From: Paracoccaceae bacterium
GTDB lineage: Bacteria; Pseudomonadota; Alphaproteobacteria; Rhodobacterales; Rhodobacteraceae
DNA length: 6,864 nucleotides
Reading direction: 5' to 3'
Assembly: GCA_015487335.1 (NCBI GenBank)
Contig: WFPZ01000146.1
Location: forward strand, 1-6,864
The notes beneath the pieces were generated by a model. That model worked only from the letters and a program-made list of their open reading frames with translations. It searched no databases and was not told where the DNA came from. Below, one piece after another: positions 1 to 5,408 of this stretch; the stretch's first letter is position 1; each line of letters begins with the position of its first letter. A program made the position numbers and the translations under genes.

Positions 1-246
1 AAGGCCGGGCTTGCCCATCGCATCCGCCGCCTCAACGCCTTTGCGGCCTGCATGCGCCCGGGAGAGGCCCATGTGCCGGCCTTCTTCATCTGCACCCGCT
101 GCGATTCGGTGGCCGAAGCACCCCTGACCGAAGTCAGCGCCGCCATGGGCGAGGCGGCCCGGGAGATGGGCTTCGAGATCGAGCGGATGAACCTGGAGGC
201 CGCGGGCATCTGCCCGGCCTGCCAGCAGGGCGAGGGCGCGCCATGA
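1..246 (+). CDS. zur: Zinc uptake regulator Zur (Fur family), C-terminal part
   Basis: This is the last 81 residues of a Fur-family repressor; the start and the DNA-binding winged helix lie left of the window. The reading frame is open from base 1. Two CxxC pairs are visible, C31/C34 (in FFICTRC) and C71/C74 (in GICPAC), counting from the first residue in the window. They match the four-cysteine structural zinc site of Fur-family proteins, and H24 just before the first pair is a candidate ligand of the regulatory zinc site. The assignment to Zur rather than Fur or PerR rests mainly on context: the stop codon overlaps the znuC start (ATGA at 243-246), so the genes are probably translationally coupled. 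In this family Zn-loaded Zur represses the znu genes, so autoregulation from an operator left of the window is expected but not visible. Confidence 0.88.
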   Translation, partial: KAGLAHRIRRLNAFAACMRPGEAHVPAFFICTRCDSVAEAPLTEVSAAMGEAAREMGFEIERMNLEAAGICPACQQGEGAP

Positions 247-995
247 ACCTCATCCGGGCGAAAGGGCTTGGCCTGAGCTACGGCGGGCGGTTGGTGCTGG
301 AGGATGTCGATTTCAGCATCGACAGGGGCGAGATCGTGACGATCGTCGGGCCCAACGGCTCTGGCAAGTCGACGCTCCTGCGCGCCCTTCTGGGGGCGCT
401 GCCGCCCTCCCGAGGCGTGGTGGAGCGCCAGCGGGGCCTGCGAATCGGCTACGTGCCGCAGAAGCTGGCCATCGATGCCACCCTGCCGATGACGGTGGCG
501 CGTTTCCTCTCTCTGCCGTTCCGCCAGCTGCCGCAAAGGCGCGCCGCTGCGCTCGCGCGGGTGGGCGCGGCGGGGCTGGAGGGGCGGCAGATGAGGGCGC
601 TGTCCGGGGGGCAGTTCCAGCGGGTCCTGCTGGCGCGCGCGCTGCTTGCCGGGCCGGACATCCTGATCCTCGACGAGCCGACACAGGGGCTCGACCAGCC
701 CGGCGCCGCCGAGTTCTACCGGCTGATCGAGGAGCTGCGCCGCGAGACGGGCTGTGCGGTTCTGCTGGTCAGCCACGACCTGCATGTGGTGATGAGCGCC
801 TCCGACCGGGTGATCTGCCTCAACGGGCACATCTGCTGCGAGGGCTCGCCGCAGGTGGTTTCGGCCGCGCCCGAGTACCGGGCCCTGTTCGGCCCCGGCA
901 CCGGCGGGGCGCTGGCGCTTTACCGCCACGAGCACGACCACCACCATCACAACGGGGCCGAGGGCCGTGCCGGAGGGAAGCGCGATGCTGGATGA
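243..995 (+). CDS. znuC: Zinc ABC transporter ATP-binding protein ZnuC
   Basis: This 250-residue cytoplasmic ATPase powers high-affinity zinc import through ZnuB. All nucleotide-binding motifs are intact: Walker A GPNGSGKST at residues 36-44, Q-loop at Q73 (VPQK), signature LSGGQ at 120-124, Walker B ILILDEP at 140-146, D-loop at about 149-151, and the switch histidine H178 (VSHD). Length is typical for metal-ABC ATPases. The C-terminal region holds a histidine cluster, HEHDHHHH at 229-236, which favours zinc over manganese or iron as the substrate. The ATG at 243 overlaps the zur stop, and the 3' end overlaps the znuB start, so zur-znuC-znuB reads as one transcript. Expression is expected to rise in zinc starvation when Zur releases its operator, which is outside the window. 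Confidence 0.95.
   Translation: MNLIRAKGLGLSYGGRLVLEDVDFSIDRGEIVTIVGPNGSGKSTLLRALLGALPPSRGVVERQRGLRIGYVPQKLAIDATLPMTVARFLSLPFRQLPQRRAAALARVGAAGLEGRQMRALSGGQFQRVLLARALLAGPDILILDEPTQGLDQPGAAEFYRLIEELRRETGCAVLLVSHDLHVVMSASDRVICLNGHICCEGSPQVVSAAPEYRALFGPGTGGALALYRHEHDHHHHNGAEGRAGGKRDAG
971..987 (+). promoter_or_regulatory. Shine-Dalgarno that sets the znuB start
   Basis: GGAGGG at 972-977 lies 7 bases before an ATG at 985. An upstream in-frame GTG at 967 has no comparable site, so the ATG is the better znuB start. The site lies inside the end of znuC, consistent with translational coupling. Confidence 0.65.
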
Positions 996-1779
996 TTTCG
1001 TATTGCGGGCGATGCTGGCCGGGGTGGGCCTGTCGCTGGCGACGGGGCCGCTCGGGGCGTTCGTGGTCTGGCGGCGGATGGCCTATTTCGGCGATGCCAT
1101 GGCCCATGCGGCGATTCTCGGGGTGGCTCTGGCGCTGGGCTTTTCCATCTCGATCCTGGCCGGCACGCTGGTGGCGGCTCTGGCGGCAGGACTGGCGGTG
1201 GCGGGGCTTGCCAGCCGCGGCCAGGCCATGGATGCGGCACTGGGCGTGGTGGCCCACAGCGCGCTGGCCTTCGGTCTGGTGGCGGTTTCGTTCCTGCGCG
1301 GGGTCCGGGTCGATCTGGCCGCCTTCCTGTTTGGCGACATCCTGACGGTCGGCCCCGCCGAGCTGTGGCTGATCTGGGGCGGGGCGGGGCTGATCGTGGC
1401 GCTTGTCGCCTGGCGCTGGGGGGCCCTTCTGACGGCCACCGTGAGCGAAGAGCTGGCCTGGTCGGCGGGGATGAACCCCCGCCGCGAGCGGCTCGTGCTG
1501 ATCCTGACGCTGGCGCTGGTGGTGGCGCTGGCGCTGAAGGTGGTGGGGGTGCTGCTGGTCTCCGCCATGCTGATCGTGCCGGCCGCCGCGGCGCGGGGCT
1601 TTTCGCGCACGCCCGAGGCCATGGCCGCACTTGCCGCCGCCTTCGGCGCGGGCGCGTCGGTGGCCGGGGTCTGGACTTCGGCAATTGCCGACACGCCGGC
1701 CGGGCCGGGCATCGTGGTGGCCGCGGCGCTGATCTACCTCGTTTCGGTGCTGTTTTCGCGGTTTCGCGCCGAGGGCTGA
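985..1779 (+). CDS. znuB: Zinc ABC transporter permease ZnuB
   Basis: This 264-residue inner-membrane permease of the ABC-3 family forms the zinc channel with ZnuC. The protein is almost entirely hydrophobic, with about seven to eight membrane segments; clear ones fall near residues 8-28, 39-75, 84-104, 125-145, 170-200 and 240-258. Family landmarks are the GDAMAHAAILGVALA stretch at about 36-50, LFGDIL at 115-120, and the KVVGVLLVSAMLIVPAAA stretch at about 185-202. The start is taken as ATG 985 because of the Shine-Dalgarno just before it, giving an 11-base overlap with znuC; a GTG at 967 would add six residues. It is the last gene of the zur-znuC-znuB unit. A manganese or iron permease would look similar; the Zur neighbour and the histidine cluster of the ATPase decide for zinc. 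Confidence 0.94.
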   Translation: MLDDFVLRAMLAGVGLSLATGPLGAFVVWRRMAYFGDAMAHAAILGVALALGFSISILAGTLVAALAAGLAVAGLASRGQAMDAALGVVAHSALAFGLVAVSFLRGVRVDLAAFLFGDILTVGPAELWLIWGGAGLIVALVAWRWGALLTATVSEELAWSAGMNPRRERLVLILTLALVVALALKVVGVLLVSAMLIVPAAAARGFSRTPEAMAALAAAFGAGASVAGVWTSAIADTPAGPGIVVAAALIYLVSVLFSRFRAEG

Positions 1780-1803
1780 CGGTCTCGTCGTGTCATGCCG
1801 CAC

Positions 1804-1832
1804 TTGAGCGGGCGGGGCGGATCGTGCTTAAT
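1804..1832 (+). promoter_or_regulatory. Possible sigma-70-type promoter for the FAD oxidoreductase
   Basis: TTGAGC (1804-1809) and CTTAAT (1827-1832) are separated by exactly 17 bases, each with four of six consensus matches. They sit in the 126-base gap between znuB and the oxidoreductase, about 70 bases before the likely start codon. This suggests the oxidoreductase has its own promoter rather than depending on the zinc operon. Based on consensus matching only. Confidence 0.35.
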
Positions 1833-1892
1833 CCGGGGCTGGAGGAGGTGAAGCCAGCTGGAGACGGGCATGTCGCCGCGGGCAGGCGCTCC

Positions 1893-1908
1893 GGAAGGAG
1901 GGGGGATG
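1893..1908 (+). promoter_or_regulatory. Shine-Dalgarno that sets the oxidoreductase start
   Basis: GGAAGGAGG at 1893-1901 precedes an ATG at 1906 by 4-5 bases. An in-frame ATG at 1870 has only a GGAGGAGG about 20 bases away, too far to act efficiently, and would add 12 residues (MSPRAGAPEGGG) that do not resemble the start of a Rossmann fold. The ATG at 1906 places the FAD-binding strand directly at the N-terminus. Confidence 0.7.
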
Positions 1909-3213
1909 GCCGGTACGGCAGACGCGATCATCATCGGGACCGGCGTGATCGGCACGGCGGTGGCGCTGGAACTGGCGCGAAAGGGCTGGAAGACGCTTTC
2001 GCTGGAGCGCAACGGCCAGATAGGCCATGGCTCCACGGCCTCTTCCTGCGCCATCATCCGCATGCACTACTCCACCTTCGAAGGGTCCGCCATGGCCTGG
2101 GAGGGCTGGCACTACTGGCGCAGCTGGGCCGATTTCCTGGGCCTGCCTGCAGCTGCGCCGCTGGCGCGGTTTCGCAAAACCGGCTGCCTGGTGATGAAGA
2201 CCCCGGCCAATGGCGGGCTTGCGAAACACATGGAGATCAGCGCCGCCCTTGGCTGCCCGTTCGAGGAATGGGGTGCGGAGGAAATCCTGGCGCGGCTGCC
2301 CATCTACACTCTTGAAAGCTACGCCCCGCCCCGGCGCCTGGACGATCCCGCCTTCGGCCAGCCCAACGGGGGGCAGCTGGAGGGGGCGGTGTTCTGGCCC
2401 GATGCGGGCTACGTGAACGACCCGGCCCTGGCCGCCCAGAATCTGGCCGAGGCGGCCCGCGCCCTTGGTGCGGCCTTCCGGACCCGTTCGGAGGTGGTGG
2501 CGATCCTGCGCCAGGGCGGGCGTGCCGCGGGGGTGCGCCTGGCTTCGGGCGAGGAGATCCACGCGCCGGTGGTCATCAACGTGGCCGGGCCGGCCTCGGC
2601 GCGGGTCAACGCCATGGCCGGCGTGCTGGACGACATGACGATCCGCACCCGCCCGCTGCGCCAGGAGGTGGTGCATCTGCCCGCGCCGCAAGGGTTCGAT
2701 TTCGAATCACGCGGCACGATCGTATCCGACAGCGACATCGGCTGCTATTGCCGCCCCGAGCGGGGAAATCACATCCTGATCGGCAGCGAAGACCCGCCTT
2801 GCGACCCACACCAGTGGGTGGAGGACGACACGGACTTCAACCGCGATTTCACCGAGCAGTGGACGACCCAGGCCATGCGCTATGCCCAGCGCGTACCCAC
2901 GCTGGGCATTCCCAGCCGCATGCGCGGGGTGGTGGACCTCTACGATGCCTCGACCGACTGGATCCCGATCTACGACAAGTCGCAGCTGCCGGGCTTCTAC
3001 ATGGCCTGCGGCACCAGCGGCAACCAGTTCAAGAACGCCCCCGTTGCCGGCAAGATGATGGCCGCCCTCGTGGAACATTGCGAAAACGGAGCGGACCACG
3101 ACGAAAGACCGCTGCGCTTCACGCTCGAACATATCGGGCAGGAGATCGACGCGGGGTTCTTCTCGCGCCGCCGGCCCGTCAACGAGGAGTCGAGCTTTTC
3201 CGTCCTTGGCTAG
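1906..3213 (+). CDS. FAD-dependent oxidoreductase, D-amino-acid/sarcosine oxidase (DAO) fold
   Basis: This 435-residue protein has an N-terminal FAD-binding Rossmann motif, AIIIGTGVIGTAVALELA, with GxGxxG at residues 11-16 and the ribose-binding acid E34 at the end of the second strand. A second FAD-contact segment, GHGSTASSCAIIR at about 40-52, matches the glycine/serine-rich loop of DAO-family enzymes. The second half has the usual strand INVAGPAS at about 224-231, and the FAD-closing segment ACGTSGNQFKNAPVAGKMMA at about 367-386. The fold oxidises secondary or tertiary amines such as sarcosine, dimethylglycine or D-amino acids. No signal peptide is seen, so a cytoplasmic location is inferred. 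Nothing beside it (no soxADG, glycine-cleavage or opine-transport genes) names the substrate. It could be a subunit of a sarcosine-oxidase-like complex or a single-chain dehydrogenase. The family is clear; the reaction is not. Confidence 0.85.
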   Translation: MAGTADAIIIGTGVIGTAVALELARKGWKTLSLERNGQIGHGSTASSCAIIRMHYSTFEGSAMAWEGWHYWRSWADFLGLPAAAPLARFRKTGCLVMKTPANGGLAKHMEISAALGCPFEEWGAEEILARLPIYTLESYAPPRRLDDPAFGQPNGGQLEGAVFWPDAGYVNDPALAAQNLAEAARALGAAFRTRSEVVAILRQGGRAAGVRLASGEEIHAPVVINVAGPASARVNAMAGVLDDMTIRTRPLRQEVVHLPAPQGFDFESRGTIVSDSDIGCYCRPERGNHILIGSEDPPCDPHQWVEDDTDFNRDFTEQWTTQAMRYAQRVPTLGIPSRMRGVVDLYDASTDWIPIYDKSQLPGFYMACGTSGNQFKNAPVAGKMMAALVEHCENGADHDERPLRFTLEHIGQEIDAGFFSRRRPVNEESSFSVLG

Positions 3214-3217
3214 GCGG

Positions 3218-3232
3218 AAACGTCTGTAGACG
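3218..3232 (-). terminator. Short hairpin after the tRNA, possible terminator
   Basis: On the - strand, nine bases after the tRNA CCA end, CGTC-TACA-GACG (3232-3221) is followed by TTT (3220-3218). The stem is only 4-5 bp and the T run is short, so it would be a weak terminator. It lies between the tRNA and the converging oxidoreductase gene, where one is expected. Confidence 0.4.
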
Positions 3233-3241
3233 AAGGAGATT

Positions 3242-3317
<76 letters not shown>

Positions 3318-3323
3318 GACCGT

Positions 3324-3348
3324 GGGCGGGCATCCGTGGCGCCCGCCC
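3324..3348 (-). other. GC-rich hairpin in the tRNA-Ala 5' leader
   Basis: A perfect 8-bp inverted repeat, GGGCGGGC (3324-3331) and GCCCGCCC (3341-3348), with a 9-base loop ends six bases upstream of the mature tRNA 5' end. With the promoter proposed at 3354-3382, transcription would start at about 3346-3348, so nearly the whole leader would fold into this stem before RNase P removes it. No T run follows it in either direction, which argues against a terminator. Confidence 0.6.
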
Positions 3349-3353
3349 GCGTG

Positions 3354-3382
3354 TATCTATGGAATGGCGAAGGGCAGATCAA
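3354..3382 (-). promoter_or_regulatory. Probable promoter of tRNA-Ala
   Basis: On the - strand, TTGATC (3382-3377) and TAGATA (3359-3354) are separated by exactly 17 bases, 37 bases upstream of the mature tRNA. The -35 matches four of six and the -10 three of six consensus bases. The stretch between the -10 and the inferred start (CACGC) is GC-rich, as in stringently controlled stable-RNA promoters. Control of that kind is inference. Confidence 0.5.
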
Positions 3383-3400
3383 GCCAAAAAAGAACGCTTC

Positions 3401-3736
3401 CTAGCTGTCTTCGTCATCCGTGGCGACATCGGCGATTTCCTCGAGCGGAACATCGGCATCGTCGTCGTCTTCCAGCAGGTCGTCGGCGATGTCCGGGTCG
3501 GCCGCATCATCGGCGACCAGCAGATCGGCGTCTTCCAGCAGATCGTCGGTGACCGCGACATCGGCCTCGGGCTTCTCCTCGGCCTTTTCGGGAATCGCCA
3601 CCCGGGTGCGGGTGTTCGCATCGACGGTTACCACCTCGCCAGTGTAGGGGCTGACGATCGGGTCCCTGTTGAGGTCATAGAACCTCCGGCCCGTGGTCGG
3701 GCAGACACGCTTTACGCCCCATTCTTCCTTGGGCAT
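3401..3736 (-). CDS. FYDLN acidic protein (TIGR02300 family)
   Basis: This small protein of 111 residues has a conserved N-terminal domain, about residues 1-50, holding the signature CPTTGRRFYDLNRDPIVSPYTG (C12, FYDLN at 19-23). A long, strongly acidic tail, about 60-111, is very rich in Asp, Glu, Leu and Ala. This layout defines the FYDLN_acid/TIGR02300 family, widespread in Alphaproteobacteria and without a known function. The start is ATG 3736, preceded by GAAAGGGG six bases away; family members begin MPKEEWG. Starts further upstream at 3763 and 3808 are unlikely, and the latter would lie on the probable -35 box. The tail contains two adjacent 21-residue units (64-84 and 85-105), each starting DDLLED. 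It is divergent from the metallopeptidase gene and upstream of the tRNA-Ala on the same strand. No membrane segment or signal peptide is seen. Confidence 0.9.
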   Translation of the reverse strand: MPKEEWGVKRVCPTTGRRFYDLNRDPIVSPYTGEVVTVDANTRTRVAIPEKAEEKPEADVAVTDDLLEDADLLVADDAADPDIADDLLEDDDDADVPLEEIADVATDDEDS

Positions 3737-3779
3737 CTGATACCCCTTTCCATCGTCCGTCATTTCAGAGAGTTGGCGC

Positions 3780-3808
3780 CCTGTGCCACAACCCGGCCGT
3801 GCTGTCAA
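3780..3808 (-). promoter_or_regulatory. Possible promoter of the FYDLN protein gene
   Basis: A perfect -35 box, TTGACA, reads on the - strand at 3808-3803, about 67 bases before the start codon. At 17 bases spacing the -10 would be CACAGG (3785-3780), a poor match. The call therefore rests mainly on the -35 box, which is often the stronger element in alphaproteobacterial promoters. Confidence 0.38.
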
Positions 3809-3842
3809 AGCCTTTCAGGCGGGGCGGCGCTGTTGTGGCGGC

Positions 3843-3872
3843 TGGAGGTCGCGCAGGGGCGCGGCGTATGAT
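3843..3872 (+). promoter_or_regulatory. Weak promoter candidate for the metallopeptidase-regulator pair
   Basis: TATGAT at 3867-3872 matches the -10 box in five of six bases, about 14 bases before the Shine-Dalgarno of the metallopeptidase gene. The best -35 at 18 bases spacing is TGGAGG (3843-3848), a weak match. It would serve the two + strand genes. Confidence 0.3.
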
Positions 3873-3885
3873 CGGCGCAGGCTGC

Positions 3886-3904
3886 AGGAGGGCGGAACAG
3901 ATTG
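3886..3904 (+). promoter_or_regulatory. Shine-Dalgarno supporting a TTG start for the metallopeptidase
   Basis: AGGAGGG at 3886-3892 lies nine bases before TTG at 3902. No in-frame ATG occurs before the conserved N-terminal region, so the gene most likely starts at this TTG. Confidence 0.6.
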
Positions 3905-4594
3905 GGCGAGATCGTGCTGGAGGGAGATCCTCCCATCACCGTCAGATTGCGCGAAAACCGCCGCGCGCGGCGCCTGTCGCTGCGGGTGTCGCATCTGGAC
4001 GGGCGGGTGACGCTTTCCATGCCTCCGGGGCTGCATCGCGCCGAGGCGCTTGCCTTCCTGCGCGAAAAGGAGGGCTGGATACGGGGCCATCTGGCCCGCC
4101 GCCACAGCCCGGTGGTGCCCCGCCCCGGCGCCAGGGTGCATTTCGAGGGCGTGCCGGTGCCGGTTGTGGTCGGTGCCGGGCGCAGCGTGCGGCTGGAGGA
4201 GGGCCGGCTTGTCGTGCCGGGCAGGGCCGAGGCAGCGCCGCGCCGGCTGGGCGCCTTCATGCGGGTGGTGGCGCGCGAGCGCCTCGCCGCGGCCTGCGAC
4301 CGCCATGCCGGGCGAATCGGCCGCAGCTACGGGCGAATCACCCTGCGCGACACGCGCTCGCGCTGGGGGTCGTGCACGGCGCAGGGGCGGCTGATGTTTT
4401 CATGGCGTCTGGTGATGGCGCCTCCCGAGGTGCTGGATTACGTGGCCGCGCATGAGGTGGCCCATCTTGTGGAGCTCAACCATTCGCCGGCCTACTGGGC
4501 AGTGGTGGAAGGGCTGGTGCCGGACTATCGCGAGCACCGCCGGTGGCTGCGGCAAAACGGGGCAGTTCTGCATCGTTACCGGTTCGACGATTGA
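3902..4594 (+). CDS. YgjP/SprT-like zinc metallopeptidase (DUF45, M48-like)
   Basis: This 230-residue protein belongs to the YgjP-like family of zinc-dependent hydrolases. The zinc site is HEVAH at residues 184-188 (H184, H188, catalytic E185), with H194 of the following ELNHSPAYW as the probable third ligand. The family signature RDTRSRWGSC at 149-158 lies ahead of it, and the C-terminal segment RWLRQNGAVLHRYRF closes the domain. The N-terminal half, from VRLRENRRARRLSLRV at about 14-29, is the usual basic beta-rich part. Length fits the family. No signal peptide or membrane helix is visible, so it is probably cytoplasmic; the natural substrate is unknown. The gene uses a TTG start and ends 13 bases before the likely start of the GntR-type regulator, so the two probably share a transcript. 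Confidence 0.88.
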   Translation: MGEIVLEGDPPITVRLRENRRARRLSLRVSHLDGRVTLSMPPGLHRAEALAFLREKEGWIRGHLARRHSPVVPRPGARVHFEGVPVPVVVGAGRSVRLEEGRLVVPGRAEAAPRRLGAFMRVVARERLAAACDRHAGRIGRSYGRITLRDTRSRWGSCTAQGRLMFSWRLVMAPPEVLDYVAAHEVAHLVELNHSPAYWAVVEGLVPDYREHRRWLRQNGAVLHRYRFDD

Positions 4595-4596
4595 CC

Positions 4597-4610
4597 GGGA
4601 GGCCGGTTTG
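4597..4610 (+). promoter_or_regulatory. Shine-Dalgarno supporting a TTG start for the regulator
   Basis: GGGAGG at 4597-4602 is five bases before an in-frame TTG at 4608. The next in-frame candidate, ATG 4626, has no purine-rich site at proper distance. The two starts differ by six residues only. Confidence 0.5.
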
Positions 4611-5276
4611 CGATCACATGAGCCCATGCCGAGCCTGCCCAGGACAAGTGACGCCAGCGCTTCAGCCCATGAACGGGTCTATCGGGCGATTCGCACCCAG
4701 GTGATGCATGGAGAGCTGCCCCCGGGCACGGCGCTGACCCTGCGTGGCATCGGCAGCCGATTCGGGGTGTCGATGACCCCGGCGCGCGAGGCGGTGCGGC
4801 GGCTGGCGGCGGAAGGTGCGCTGAGCATCACCAGCTCGGGACGGGTCACCACCCCGGAGCTGTCCGGCGAGCGGATCGAGGAGCTGGCCGCGCTGCGCTC
4901 CCTGCTGGAGCCCGAGCTGGCCAGCCGCGCCTTGCCGCGCGCCCATATCGCCCTTATCGAGCGGCTTCAGGCCATCAACATGGCCATGGCCGAGGTGATC
5001 GCGAAGGGCGATGCGGTGGGCTACATTCGCACGAACCTGGAGTTCCACCGCACCCTGTATCTGCGGGCCCAGGCTCCGGCGATGCTGGCAATGGCCGAGA
5101 CGGTCTGGCTGCAGCTGGGCCCGACCATGCGCAAGCTTTACGGCCGGTTGCAGCGCACCGGGGTGCCGCCGCATCACCGGGCGATCCTGGCGGCGCTGCG
5201 GGCCGGGGACGAGCCGGGGCTGCGCCTGGCGGTCCGCACGGACGTGACCGGCGCGCTGCGGCTGCTGGTGGGGTAG
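4608..5276 (+). CDS. GntR-family transcriptional regulator with FCD-type effector domain
   Basis: The product has 222 residues from TTG 4608, or 216 from ATG 4626; numbering here is from ATG 4626. Residues 15-75 form the GntR winged helix: HERVYRAIRTQVMHGELPPG, then the recognition segment IGSRFGVSMTPAREAVRRLAAEG, which is the hallmark LxxxxGVSxxPVREALxxLxxEG pattern. Residues about 84-212 are an all-helical FCD domain with LRSLLEPELASRAL, the metal-ligand region NLEFH (H141) and HHRAILAALRAGD (184-195). In FCD proteins a further histidine normally follows in the last helix; here that place reads RTDV, so the metal site may be altered. Such proteins usually repress nearby catabolic genes in response to an organic acid. 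No catabolic gene is adjacent except the preceding metallopeptidase, so the target is unknown. Confidence 0.88.
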   Translation: MRSHEPMPSLPRTSDASASAHERVYRAIRTQVMHGELPPGTALTLRGIGSRFGVSMTPAREAVRRLAAEGALSITSSGRVTTPELSGERIEELAALRSLLEPELASRALPRAHIALIERLQAINMAMAEVIAKGDAVGYIRTNLEFHRTLYLRAQAPAMLAMAETVWLQLGPTMRKLYGRLQRTGVPPHHRAILAALRAGDEPGLRLAVRTDVTGALRLLVG

Positions 5277-5296
5277 GAAGGGGCAGCCCGCCTCTC

Positions 5297-5315
5297 TGCG
5301 CGCTGCGGGCGCGCA
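5297..5315 (+). terminator. Hairpin 20 bases after the regulator gene
   Basis: TGCGCGC (5297-5303) and GCGCGCA (5309-5315) form a perfect 7-bp stem with a 5-base loop (TGCGG), shortly after the regulator stop codon. Only TT follows, so as a factor-independent terminator it would be weak. It may instead protect the 3' end or act with the stronger structure downstream. Confidence 0.4.
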
Positions 5316-5346
5316 TTCACCATTCACCTCGTGATTTCGGCGAAAG

Positions 5347-5397
5347 GGGGGCGGGGATGTTCGCCCCCGCACCCGGGTGGCGCGGGGGGCGTTGTTT
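5347..5397. terminator. Convergent (bidirectional) terminator between the regulator and lpdA
   Basis: Three complementary arms lie in a row: GGGGGCG (5347-5353), CGCCCCC (5362-5368) and GGGGGCG (5385-5391). For + strand transcripts the second and third arms form a stem that can extend to GC/GC with one bulged G, followed by TTGTTT (5392-5397), a fair intrinsic terminator. For - strand transcripts from lpdA, the second and first arms form a 7-bp stem followed by CTTTC, which is weaker. The region lies where the two genes converge. The 132 bases between the genes hold no other gene that I can see. Confidence 0.55.
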
Positions 5398-5408
5398 CAG
5401 GCCCTTGC

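Noticed and set aside
820..1803. Very long - strand frame opposite znuC/znuB.
   Set aside because: The product is rich in Arg, His, Gly and Gln with no domain; it is the usual antisense shadow of high-GC coding sequence.
1365..2315. Long + strand frame spanning the znuB end and the oxidoreductase start.
   Set aside because: It is out of frame with both genes and has a low-complexity Arg/Gly/Ala composition without recognisable motifs.
3324..3348. GC hairpin as an intrinsic terminator of the FYDLN gene.
   Set aside because: No T run follows the stem on either strand, and it lies downstream of a probable tRNA promoter.
3420..3647. + strand frame coding for a Ser-rich protein opposite the FYDLN gene.
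   Set aside because: The serine-rich composition is only the complement of the Asp/Glu-rich tail, and there is no Shine-Dalgarno or family signature.
3775..3796. TGGCAC on the - strand as a sigma-54 promoter for the FYDLN gene.
   Set aside because: The required GC element is missing at the correct spacing; a TTGACA box upstream fits better.
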